Shown piece after piece: positions 10,401 to 19,226 of a stretch of 64,000 nucleotides of DNA. The DNA comes from JAGRKR01 sp041397725 (GTDB lineage: Bacteria > Pseudomonadota > Alphaproteobacteria > Rhizobiales > Hyphomicrobiaceae): assembly GCA_041397725.1 (NCBI GenBank), contig JAWKVZ010000002.1, positions 372,001-436,000 of the forward strand, read 5' to 3'. The notes below the pieces were generated by a model that had not been told where the DNA came from, made no database searches, and saw only the letters and a list, made by a program, of their open reading frames with translations. The translations under genes and the position numbers were made by a program. How positions within the stretch are numbered: the first letter of the stretch is position 1; each line of letters begins with the position of its first letter.

Positions 10401-11064
10401 CTCGAGCCGGCGCAAGACTTCGATCCAGCCCCGCTCCTTGACGGCGCTGCGCAGAATGGAGTCGAAACCGGCCTCGGCTGCGTAGGCGACGACGACGCCG
10501 AGCGCCTCGGCCAGCGGTCCCGTGCCGGGGCAGCCTCCGCCAGCATGCCGTCGATGGCCTGCTGCATGAGTTCGGACGCCAGCGCCTCGTCGAGCACGGT
10601 GAAATGCGGGGCGATGCCGGCCTCGAGCGGGAAGCGTTGCAGCAGGCGCTCGGCGAAGGCGTGGATGGTCTGCACCTTGAGACCGCCGGGCGTCTCGATG
10701 GCGCGGGCGAAGAGCTGGCGCGCCCGTCCCGTCTCGGCGGGAGCCGCAGGGCGTCCCAGCAACGCAGTGAGCTTGCCGGCGAGCGTCGTCTCGTCCGCCG
10801 TCACCCACTCGGCCAGCATGGCGAAGACGCGGCGTGACATCTCGGCCGCGGCCGCCTTGGTGTAGGTGAGGCAGAGAATGCGCTCGGGCGACGTGTCGGC
10901 CACGAGCAGGCGGAGCACGCGCTGGGTCAGCACGTGCGTCTTGCCGGCGCCGGCGTTGGCGGCCACCCAGGCGGAGACGGCCGGATCGGCCGCGCCGGCC
11001 TGGTTGCGTCGGGTTTCGTCGCGCGCCTGCGCGATGTCCAGGGGGCGTCCGCGCTCGTGCTCAT
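7472..11064 (-). CDS. addA: Double-strand break repair helicase/nuclease AddA, with four apparent frameshifts
   Basis: UvrD-like helicase and nuclease subunit of AddAB, the alphaproteobacterial counterpart of RecBCD. Pieces in three frames together give a complete protein of about 1,200 residues. They contain Walker A (AANAGAGKTHVLTQR), LVDEAQDTSRLQW, VGDEKQSIYGFQGA, VMTVHAAKGLEAP, LLYVAMTRARDRLYV and the C-terminal nuclease motif VDYKTN with YLLQMAAYR. Frame changes fall at about 11041-11045, 10525, 8770-8774 and 8383. Each is repaired by restoring one base in a G/C run. The start at 11064 (MSTSADAP) lies 4 bases after the addB stop. Repaired at the first run, the N-terminus reads MSTSADAPLDIAQARDE. 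Confidence 0.88.
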
Positions 11065-11067
11065 GGG

Positions 11068-14000
11068 CTAGCCCTCGCCATCGTCGCCGCTCGACCACTC
11101 GGCCACGCGCGCCAGGTGGGCAAAGTCGTCGAACGTGTAGTCGAAGCCCGGCCGCCGCACGGCCTTGTAGGCGGTCGCCTCGTCGTCGAAGAGCGTGACG
11201 AGCGTCGTGAAGGCCTTCAGCGCGTCTTCGGCGAGGGCCTTCGGGTCGCCGTCGATCTCGAGCGCGGCGCCCGGCGGCTCGCCACCCTTGGCGGCAATGT
11301 AGCGGAGGTTCGTGATCCTCGTGCCGGCTACGTCGGGGAAGCCGCCGAGCAAGGCGATCGCGGCTTCGAGGGGAAGCTGCGGAGCCTTGAGCGATGTCAC
11401 GCGCTCGCGGGGGCGGATTGCCGGTCTTGTAGTCGGTGATCGCGAGGGCGCCGTCGCTGCCGATGTCGAGCCGGTCGGCACGCGCCGTGAGCGTGAACGG
11501 CCCCGCGGGCGCCTCGATGCGGTGACGGCCCGACACTTCCGCGAGTACGCGCGTGACGCCCTGCCGGCGTGCCGGCTCAGTCTCACCGAACCAGTCCGCA
11601 AAGCGCGCGAGGCGCGGCCGCCAGAACGCCCGTACGCGCGGGCTCGCCAGGTATGCGCCGAGGATGGCGTCGCCGAGGTTGCGCACGGCCCCGGCGATGT
11701 CGTTCGGCAGGGCTGCCGGGTGGTCCGTGGCGAAGCGCCCGAGGACGGCGTGAATGATCTGGCCGCGTTCGCGCGCCCCAGGTCCGTCGCCGAGCGGTGG
11801 CATCGGCTGGAGGCCCAGCACGTGGCGGGCAAAGATGGCATAGGGATTGGCGATCCAGCGCTCGACATCGGTGACGCTGATGCGTCTCGGCCGGGCGGCG
11901 AGCGGCGGGCAGGGCGCCGGCCGGCCGATGCGGATCCGCTCCCTGGTGTGGTCGCGTTGGCGCGCCCAGTGCAGCCAGGGAGCCTCCGGTCGCGGAGCGA
12001 TGGCGCCGGCAAGATCGAGCCCGCCGAGCAGGGCGTTGAGGCGCAGTAGCCAGCGCGACGGCACCGCAGGCACGCCGTCCACCTTGGCGGCTCGGGTCAG
12101 GACGACGACTGGTGCGCCCAGCATGGTCGCGACATCGTGGGCCGCATGGCCGATCACCTCTTCCGGCTGTGGCAGGCCGAGCTGCTGACGCATGGGACGG
12201 TTGAGCCAGGGGCCGGGGTCGGCGGACTCGGGCCACGTCCCTTCGTTGAGGCCGCCGAGCACCATGACGTCCGTCTGCTGCAGCCGAGACTCGAAGGGAC
12301 CCCAGATGAAGATGCGGGGGTGTACGGGCACGCGCGGGCGCACGGCGGTTCCGGTGATGAGTGCGCGGTAGAGATCGGGGTAGTCGATCGCACGCACCTC
12401 GGGCGCGGCGAGTTGCGCGTCCATGAGGCGGGCCTGGATGAGAGCGGCGGCTTCGCCGGCCTCCCCGTGCCAGAGCAGGCCGGGCTCGTCGTCGGGCAGT
12501 CTCGCCATTGCCTCGGCGACCGTGACGTGGGCGGCGGCGAGTGCTGCGAGCGTATCCGGTTCGTCGCTGCGAAAGAGCGTCTCGAGCGGCGCGAAGGCCT
12601 CGGCGAGGCGCGCAACGAGATCGCGTGCGGACGCCCAGTCCGCCGGCCACAGCCGGTCGAGCGCCTTGCCGCGTCTCTGGCCGTCGGAGGTCTCGCGCTC
12701 GGCGCGCTCGATGGCCTGGGAGATGCCATCCAGCCCCTCGCCCAGATAGGGCGCGCGAAAAGCGATGATCTCGAGCGCGCGGGCGCTGCGCCGGACGTCG
12801 GCGGCCGGCAGGCCGAGCCGCGCCAACGGATGCTTGAGCAGCGCCATCAGCGCGACCGGCTCGAAGCGCGTGGCGACCGCGTCGAGGACGAGCTCGAGGA
12901 ACGTCCCCGGCACCGTCTTGGCAATGGGGCGGCCGGCGGAGTCGTCCACCCTGAGACCCCAGGCCTCCAGCCGGATGGCCACGCGGCGGGCCAGCAGCCG
13001 GTCGGGTGTCACGAGCGCGGCCGTCTTGCCGGGGATCTCGGCGGCTTCTCTCAGAATGAGCGAGATCGCCTCCGCCTCGTCCTGCGCGCTCGGCGCCTCG
13101 AGCAGCGTCATGCCGGCGAGCGCCGCGCGCATCTGCTCGACAGCGGTCGTGGCGATAAAGGGGTGCCACAGGTGTGTCGTGCCGGCCGGGCGCATGGCCT
13201 CACTGACGAGCGCCTGGCGCAGGCGCGCTGGTGCGTTCTCGTCGTCGCCCGGCAACCTCCGGACCTGCTGCCTGCTGACGCCAAGCGCGGTGAGCAGCTT
13301 GGCTAGTCCGTATTGGGGATGCTCGGGGTGGTCGGGCACGATGGCCTGCCAGCTCTCCTCGTCGAGATGCATGTCGAGGGCGGGCAGCACGATGGCTCCG
13401 TGCGGCAGCGTCGCCACCACCCGCATCAACTCGACGGTTGCCGGGATGCTGCCGGTGACGCCGGCGACGATGACCGGTCCGGCCGGAGGATGCTTCGCCA
13501 ACCGCTCGGCCTCGGCGCGAATGAGCGCGTTGCGCCGGCTCGCCGGAGAGCACACGCCCTGCTCGCTCAGGTAGGCCGGCCAGTGCTCCGTCACGATCTT
13601 GAGGAAGTCGAGTGTCGCCTGCCAATGCTCCGAGAGCGAGTCGGGTACCAGCGTCGCGAGGCTCGCCAGGCTGGCGTCTTCCGTCTCGATGCCGTCCATG
13701 AGCCGGGCGAGATCGCCAGCGAGGGCGGCCGCCTGCGCGGGGCTGCGCGGCGGCAGAACGGGCTGCTCCGGCTCGTCCATCGCGGCGGCACGGCGCTTTG
13801 CGGCGTCCCACGCGAGCACGAGCTGTGTCAGCACGAGCCGCCGTGCGAGCTCGTCGATGGCGGGCGGCTCGTCGCCGATGTCGGGGGCGGCGCTCGCCAG
13901 CCCAGCGAGCAGGCCATGGTCCTCGTCGCCGTCGCCGATGGGGCGGATGCGTGGCAGCAGGAGCGCGCGCTGCGCCCCGGCCGCCAGGAACGCCTCCTGG

Positions 14001-14182
14001 ACGGCGCGGACGGCGCGCCGCGTCGGCAGGATGAGCGTGACGTCGGCGAGCTCGAGCGGGCTCGGTCGCCGCCCGCCGGGCTCCGGTAGATCGCCGGCGA
14101 GCAGTGCGCGCACGAGCACCTGCAGAAAGGGTCGGCCCGACCCGATCGAGAAGATGCGAGGGGGCGGCTCAGGAGTCGTCAT
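11068..14182 (-). CDS. addB: Double-strand break repair protein AddB, with one apparent frameshift
   Basis: Partner of AddA that recognises recombination hotspots and carries the second nuclease domain. The N-terminus (RIFSIGSGRPFLQVLVRALL) and the long helicase-like body are typical. The C-terminal nuclease has ITDYKTGNPP near 11420. The frame then breaks in the run of five G (11409-11413, plus strand). The conserved tail (ERVTSLKAPQLPLEAAIAL) continues in another frame to the stop at 11068. One surplus base explains it. The joined length is about 1,037 residues, normal for the family. Confidence 0.9.
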
Positions 14183-14200
14183 GGCCGATGGGTCCGTTCG

Positions 14201-14962
14201 TCATAGGATCTGCCCGGTCATGGCCGCCTCTGCCTCGCCGATGGCCTCGGGGGTGCCCACATGCATCCAGATGCCGTCATGGCGCACGCCGTAGACGCGC
14301 TTCTTCGCGATCGCGGCATCCCACACGGCGTTGAGCGAGAATACGCCCGGCGCGAAGCCGGCGAGCGCCCGCGGATGCAGGATCGAGACGCCCATGAAGA
14401 CGAACGGGGTCAACTGGCGCTCCGGCCGCCGCTGGAGCAGACCGTTGCGGTCCATGAGGAAGTCGCCAAACCCGTCGTAGCCGACGCTGGTGGCGCCGAG
14501 CGCGAGCAGGAGCAGCGCGTCCATCCGCTCGGGATCGTAGACGCGCATCAGCCGGTCGAGGCTCGAGCCGATGCCTTCGATCCAGATCGAATCCGAGTTG
14601 TGCACCACGAAGGGTGCGGAGCCGAGCAGGGGCAGCGCCTTCAGGACGCCGCCACCGGTGTCGAGCAGGCGGTCGCGCTCGTCGGAGATAACGATCCCGG
14701 GGCGCTTGCGGCCGGCAAGATGCCCCTCGAGCTGGTCCGCCTGGTAGTGCACGTTGACGACGGCGCGGGTGATGCCGGCGTCCGCGAGACGGTCGAGCAC
14801 GTGGTCGATCAGCGGGCGCCCGGCGACGCTGACGAGCGGCTTGGGCATGGTGTCGGTGAGCGGGCGCATGCGCTTGCCGAGCCCGGCGCCCAGCACCATG
14901 GCGGTGGTCGGGCGCGCGCCGGCGCTGCGCTTCGCCGTCTTTGCGGTCGGCCGTCGCGTCAT
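14201..14962 (-). CDS. murU: Nucleotidyltransferase, MurU-like N-acetylmuramate-1-phosphate uridylyltransferase
   Basis: Protein of 253 residues with the sugar-nucleotidyltransferase signature AMVLGAGLGKRMRPLTDTMPKPL near the N-terminus. MurU makes UDP-MurNAc from MurNAc-1-phosphate in the recycling route that bypasses de novo MurA/MurB synthesis. The ATG overlaps the stop of the TsaE/AmgK fusion (ATGA), so the anomeric kinase and the uridylyltransferase are coupled. Substrate specificity is inferred from this pairing. addB starts 18 bases downstream. Confidence 0.82.
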   Translation of the reverse strand: MTRRPTAKTAKRSAGARPTTAMVLGAGLGKRMRPLTDTMPKPLVSVAGRPLIDHVLDRLADAGITRAVVNVHYQADQLEGHLAGRKRPGIVISDERDRLLDTGGGVLKALPLLGSAPFVVHNSDSIWIEGIGSSLDRLMRVYDPERMDALLLLALGATSVGYDGFGDFLMDRNGLLQRRPERQLTPFVFMGVSILHPRALAGFAPGVFSLNAVWDAAIAKKRVYGVRHDGIWMHVGTPEAIGEAEAAMTGQIL

Positions 14963-16512
14963 GCAGGTCCTCTGCCGCTGTCGGGTGTGCGCTGGCGCAA
15001 GCCGGCGTCGAAATGACGATCGTACCAGGCCTGGAGCCGCGCCAGATCGGGATGGGCAAGATCGCGTGCGAGGTAGCTCCACAGGCGCGGCACGTGTGCG
15101 AGGTATCCGGGCTTGCCGTCGCGCCGCGCCAGTCGTGCGAAGATGCCGAGGATCTTGGTATTGCGCTGGGCGCCGAGAACGGCATAGGCGCGCCGGAAGG
15201 CCGACGCCGCGAAGTCCTGCTCGTCGGCGGCCACGCTGGCGCAATAGCGGTCCAGCAGCGCGGCCTCGAGCTCCGCCGGCACGGTCAGGCGCGCATCCTG
15301 GAGCAGCGAGACGAGGTCGTAGGCCGGGTGCCCGGCGAGCGCATCCTGGAAGTCGAGCACGCCGACGCGTCGATGGCCTGCGCGCTCGGGCAGCCACATG
15401 AGATTCGGCGAATGGTAGTCGCGGATCACCCAGCCGGGTGGCGTCTCAGCGATCGGCGCCAGCGCCTCGCGCCACAGGCTCACGAACTCGGCGCGAAGCT
15501 CCTCGCGCGGGAGCGACCCCGTGACGGCAGGCCAATACCAGTCGAGCAGCAATTCGAGCTCGATCATCAGCGCGGGCTCGTCGAACGCCGGCACGATATG
15601 CTCGCCGCCACCGGCGAGGGGCAGGCGGCTGTGGAACGGCGTCCTCCGGAGATGCACGAGCGCATCGACCGCGGCCGTCCACAGGTCGCGCATCGCCACG
15701 CCGGAATCGAGCGCCTTGGCATACACGCCGTCGCCGAGATCCTCGAGCAGCAGCAAGCCTGCGTCGAGATCGCTGGCGATCAGGGTGGGCACGCTGAGAC
15801 CGGCCGTCGACAGTGCCGCGCCGACCGCCACGAACGGACGGACGTCCTCGGCGAGGTGGGCGATGGCGCTATAGGGCTTGCCGTCGCGGATGACGGGACC
15901 ATCGGGCTGGCGAGGGGCATCCATCAGCACGGCGCTGCGGCCGTCCGGCGCCTGCAACCGCACATAGGAGCGCGGCGAGGCGTCACCCTGCAGGAATTGC
16001 GCGGTCGCTCCCTCCCAGCCGGATGCGGTGAGGAAGTCCCTCGCTTTCGCGAAACGGTCGATGCGCCGTGCAGCGGCGCCGTGGCCCGTGATCGTCACCC
16101 GGCGGTGCTGCGGCGTGCTGGCGGACGCGAGGCGTACCTCGATACGGTCTGCCGGCAGATGTCCGTCGAGCCGCTCGGGCCATTCGACCAGTGCGATGCC
16201 GCAGGCGAGCGCCTCGTCGAGGCCGAGCTCGTCGACCTCCGACGCATCGCGCACGCGATAGAGATCGAGGTGGGCGACGTGCAGGCGTCCGCCGTCGTAG
16301 CTCTGCAACAATGTGAACGTGGGGCTCGGCACCTCGAGGGCGGGTGTGTGAAGCATGGCGCGGATCATGGCGCGGGCGAACGTCGTCTTGCCCGCGCCCA
16401 ACGGGCCGTCGAGGGCGATCAGGTCGCCGGCGCGCACGCTGCAGGCCAGATGCGCCGCCAGACGCGCGAGGGCCGCCTCGTCCAACTCCATACTCCACGC
16501 ACCCTCAGCCAT
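14959..16512 (-). CDS. tsaE: Bifunctional TsaE ATPase / AmgK-like sugar kinase fusion
   Basis: Two-domain protein of 517 residues. Residues about 1-155 are TsaE, the ATPase for tRNA threonylcarbamoyladenosine synthesis, with P-loop DGPLGAGKTTFARAM and the PSPTFTLLQSY motif. Residues about 170-510 are an aminoglycoside-phosphotransferase-fold kinase with catalytic VIRDYHSPNLMWL and metal-binding GVLDFQDAL, like AmgK, which phosphorylates anomeric MurNAc/GlcNAc. The fusion is known in Hyphomicrobiales. The start at 16512 overlaps the divL stop; 16491 (MELDEAAL) is an alternative. The kinase role is supported by the adjacent murU. Confidence 0.9.
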   Translation of the reverse strand: MAEGAWSMELDEAALARLAAHLACSVRAGDLIALDGPLGAGKTTFARAMIRAMLHTPALEVPSPTFTLLQSYDGGRLHVAHLDLYRVRDASEVDELGLDEALACGIALVEWPERLDGHLPADRIEVRLASASTPQHRRVTITGHGAAARRIDRFAKARDFLTASGWEGATAQFLQGDASPRSYVRLQAPDGRSAVLMDAPRQPDGPVIRDGKPYSAIAHLAEDVRPFVAVGAALSTAGLSVPTLIASDLDAGLLLLEDLGDGVYAKALDSGVAMRDLWTAAVDALVHLRRTPFHSRLPLAGGGEHIVPAFDEPALMIELELLLDWYWPAVTGSLPREELRAEFVSLWREALAPIAETPPGWVIRDYHSPNLMWLPERAGHRRVGVLDFQDALAGHPAYDLVSLLQDARLTVPAELEAALLDRYCASVAADEQDFAASAFRRAYAVLGAQRNTKILGIFARLARRDGKPGYLAHVPRLWSYLARDLAHPDLARLQAWYDRHFDAGLRQRTPDSGRGPA

Positions 16513-19078
16513 GCTCCGCTTCGTCTAGCTGTGCCAGTTCGTCCAGGATCGGCGGCGCCGTCTGCGTCACGGCGCGCATCGGCGCCTCGGGCAGCCGGAA
16601 CGTCACCGTCGTGCCCTTGCCGGGTTCGGAGACCAGCTCGACCCGGCCGCCGTGAAGCTCGACCAGGCTCTTGACGATCGACAGGCCCAGACCCGCGCCG
16701 CGATGGCGCGAGCCCTGGGTCTGGCTCTCGAACCTCTCGAACACCTTGGCCTGGTTCTCCTTGGCGATGCCGCGACCTTCATCCGCCACGCTGAACACCA
16801 CGATCTTGCCCTCTTTGCGGCAGCCGATGTGGATCGTCTGGCCGGGTTCGGAGAAGCCGATGGCGTTGGACAGCAGATTGTAGAGCACCTGGCGCAGGCG
16901 GTTCTCGTCGGCGACCAGCGCGATGCCGTCGTCGAGGCCGTACGTCGCGATCTGCAGGCGGGCGCGGGACAGGCGATCACGGACGGCATGAACGGCGGCG
17001 TCGACGATCGCGGCCGCCCTGACCGGGGCCAGCCTGAGCTCGAGCGCGCCGGCATCGATCGTGGTGAGATCGAGAATGTCGTTGATCAGCGCCAGCAGGG
17101 CGTTGGACTCGCCGTGAATGACGTTGAGGTATTCGCGCTGCTTGACGTTGAGATCGCCCGTGAACGGCCGCCCGAGCAACTCGGAGAAGCCGATGATGCT
17201 GGTGAGCGGCGTGCGCAGCGAATAGGAGACATGCTGCACGAACTGGCTCTTCAGGCGGTCGGCTGCCACGAGCGCGTCGTTGCGCTCGATGAGCGCCCGC
17301 TCGTAGCGCTTCGTGGCGGTGACGTCGGCGAAGGTCGTCAGCGTCTGTCCATCGGGCAGCGGCAGGATCGTGAAGTCGATGACGCTGCCGTCGGGCCGCA
17401 TCATCTGGCCGCCGAAGGGCTTGCGCACGTCGCTGATCGCCGTCACGGCGCGATTGACGCGCGCCCACACGTTATCGTCCTCGTGGAGGACGCGGCACTG
17501 GCGGATGATCTCGTCGACGTGCGGGCCTTCCTTGAGCGTGCCGCGCGAGATCTTCCAGACCTGGGCGAAGGCGTTGTTGAAGAGGCGGAGCCGGCCATCC
17601 GGGGCGAACACGGCGACGCCTTCCTTGAGATTGTCGAGCGTCTCACGCTGCACGTCGATGAGCGCATTGTAGCGGCTCTCGAGGGCGAAGCGCTCGGTCG
17701 CGTCGTCGTAGACGTAGGTCACGCCGCCGTCCGGACGCTGCTCGGCGAGAATATGAATGACGCGTCCGTCGGGCAGGTGCCACCAGTCCTCCGGCTGCGG
17801 AGCCGCGCGCGAGGCGCCGAGCACCTTGCTCTTCCAGTCGCGGTAATTGGTCTTTTCGGGCAGGCGGCGCACTTCACGCAGGCGGTCCAGGATCTCTCCG
17901 TCGAGCGGGCGCGTCTGGAGCCATGCCGGGTCGAGCTGCCACAGCTTGAGATAGGCCTCGTTATAGAAGCCAAGGCGGCGGTCGGGGCCGAACACGGCGA
18001 CGGCGGTCGCCACCTTGTCGAGCGTGCGCTCGTAGGCGGCCATGTGGCGGTCGAGCTCGCCACGCGCCGACTCTGCGGCCTCGATGTCCAGCGCTGCGGC
18101 GACCGTGACATCCTCGAGCGGCAACGCCACGAGATCGTGGGCGCGGCGCTCGCCGCCGACGATAAGATGCACCTGTTTGCGGTACATCTGGCCGCGCGAG
18201 AGGGCGCCGGTCATCTCCCGGCGCTGGTGTGATTCGATGAGCTCGATCTGGCGCTCACGCACCTCCGCCTCGTCGCTGGCCTCGACGGCCTTGACGTAAG
18301 CCTTGTTGACCCAGTCGATGGTGCCGTCGTCCTGGCGCATCCATACGGGCATGGGCAGGGCGTTGAGCAGTGTCCGATAGGCGCGGATGTCGCGGGCAAG
18401 CGCGCGATGCTGGTCGAGGATGCGGGCGAGGTCGCGCTTGTGGCCCGCGACGTCGCGCAGCTTGAGGATGGCGCGGCCGCCCGCAGTGCGCCCGTCTGCC
18501 TCGAGATGGCCGCCGGCCACCGTCTTCAGCAGCAGGTTGAAGGCGCGGCCATCGGCGAACAGGGCGTCGAGGCTGGTTTTCAGAGCGTCGGCCGACGCGG
18601 GCTCCAGCCACTGGCCGAAGCGCAGCAGCTCCGGCGTGCTCTGGGGCAGGCCGGCGACCGTTCCCAGATTGTGGCTGACCACGCGCGGGCCGTGCCCCTG
18701 CTCCCAGAAGACCAGAACCTGCGGCTCGGCCTTGACGATGGCCTCGACGGTCAGCAGTTCCTTGCGCAGCCGCGCGGTTTCCTCGCCGGCCTTGCGGGCT
18801 GCCGCCCGCGACAGGCGCGCCGCGGCCAGGAGTGAGACGGTGAAGAGGCCGAGGCCGCCGAGCGTAGCGGCGATCACCAGCAGGTGACCGGACGCCATGC
18901 CGGACAGCGTTGCGCGGCTGGAGACGCCGTAGAGAATGGCGAGCAAGGCTCCGACGAGCACGCTCGCGAACAGCAAGCCTGCGAGATCGGGGCGGAGATG
19001 CAAGCGCCGGTCGGCGCTGATCGAGGATCGCATCTGCGACGGTTCCGGGGCCTTGAGGCCCTCACGCGACCGCGTCAC
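16505..19078 (-). CDS. divL: DivL-like PAS-domain pseudokinase/histidine kinase with Tyr at the phosphoacceptor site
   Basis: Protein of 857 residues: a membrane anchor with two helices (about 33-50 and 64-86), several PAS-type regions (about 240-590), then a DHp/ATPase module. The H-box reads QHVSYSLRTPLTSI, so Tyr619 (codon at 17222-17224) stands where kinases have His. This is the hallmark of DivL, the tyrosine kinase homologue that controls CckA and the CtrA cell-cycle pathway. The ATPase motifs N (NLLSNAIGFS), G1 (VADEGRGIA) and G2 (GAGLGLSIVKSL) are intact. It lies between ahcY and tsaE, the usual rhizobial location. Confidence 0.88.
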   Translation of the reverse strand: MTRSREGLKAPEPSQMRSSISADRRLHLRPDLAGLLFASVLVGALLAILYGVSSRATLSGMASGHLLVIAATLGGLGLFTVSLLAAARLSRAAARKAGEETARLRKELLTVEAIVKAEPQVLVFWEQGHGPRVVSHNLGTVAGLPQSTPELLRFGQWLEPASADALKTSLDALFADGRAFNLLLKTVAGGHLEADGRTAGGRAILKLRDVAGHKRDLARILDQHRALARDIRAYRTLLNALPMPVWMRQDDGTIDWVNKAYVKAVEASDEAEVRERQIELIESHQRREMTGALSRGQMYRKQVHLIVGGERRAHDLVALPLEDVTVAAALDIEAAESARGELDRHMAAYERTLDKVATAVAVFGPDRRLGFYNEAYLKLWQLDPAWLQTRPLDGEILDRLREVRRLPEKTNYRDWKSKVLGASRAAPQPEDWWHLPDGRVIHILAEQRPDGGVTYVYDDATERFALESRYNALIDVQRETLDNLKEGVAVFAPDGRLRLFNNAFAQVWKISRGTLKEGPHVDEIIRQCRVLHEDDNVWARVNRAVTAISDVRKPFGGQMMRPDGSVIDFTILPLPDGQTLTTFADVTATKRYERALIERNDALVAADRLKSQFVQHVSYSLRTPLTSIIGFSELLGRPFTGDLNVKQREYLNVIHGESNALLALINDILDLTTIDAGALELRLAPVRAAAIVDAAVHAVRDRLSRARLQIATYGLDDGIALVADENRLRQVLYNLLSNAIGFSEPGQTIHIGCRKEGKIVVFSVADEGRGIAKENQAKVFERFESQTQGSRHRGAGLGLSIVKSLVELHGGRVELVSEPGKGTTVTFRLPEAPMRAVTQTAPPILDELAQLDEAEHG

Positions 19079-19226
19079 GCATTACGGTACTCGATCGAGG
19101 TGCGCGAAGACGACTGAAAGATGTCGGCGAATCACTCCCCATTATGGGGACCTTGTCTCGGGCTGGCCAGTGCCGCGAGGCATCGGCAGCGGCGATTGTG
19201 GGTCGCCGCCGCTGCCGCGCATGGCT

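Noticed and set aside
8775..10865. Long plus-strand open frames opposite addA (8775-10865), and similar ones at 14941-16674, 16652-18232, 18936-20870, 25347-27314, 46841-48388 and 49450-50919
   Set aside because: They lie antisense to clearly recognised genes, have no recognisable motifs, and are rich in Arg, Ala, Gly and His, as expected for mirror frames in GC-rich DNA.
7472..11064. addA as a genuine pseudogene
   Set aside because: All functional motifs of the helicase and nuclease are present and each break is a single-base indel in a G/C run, which fits sequence error better.
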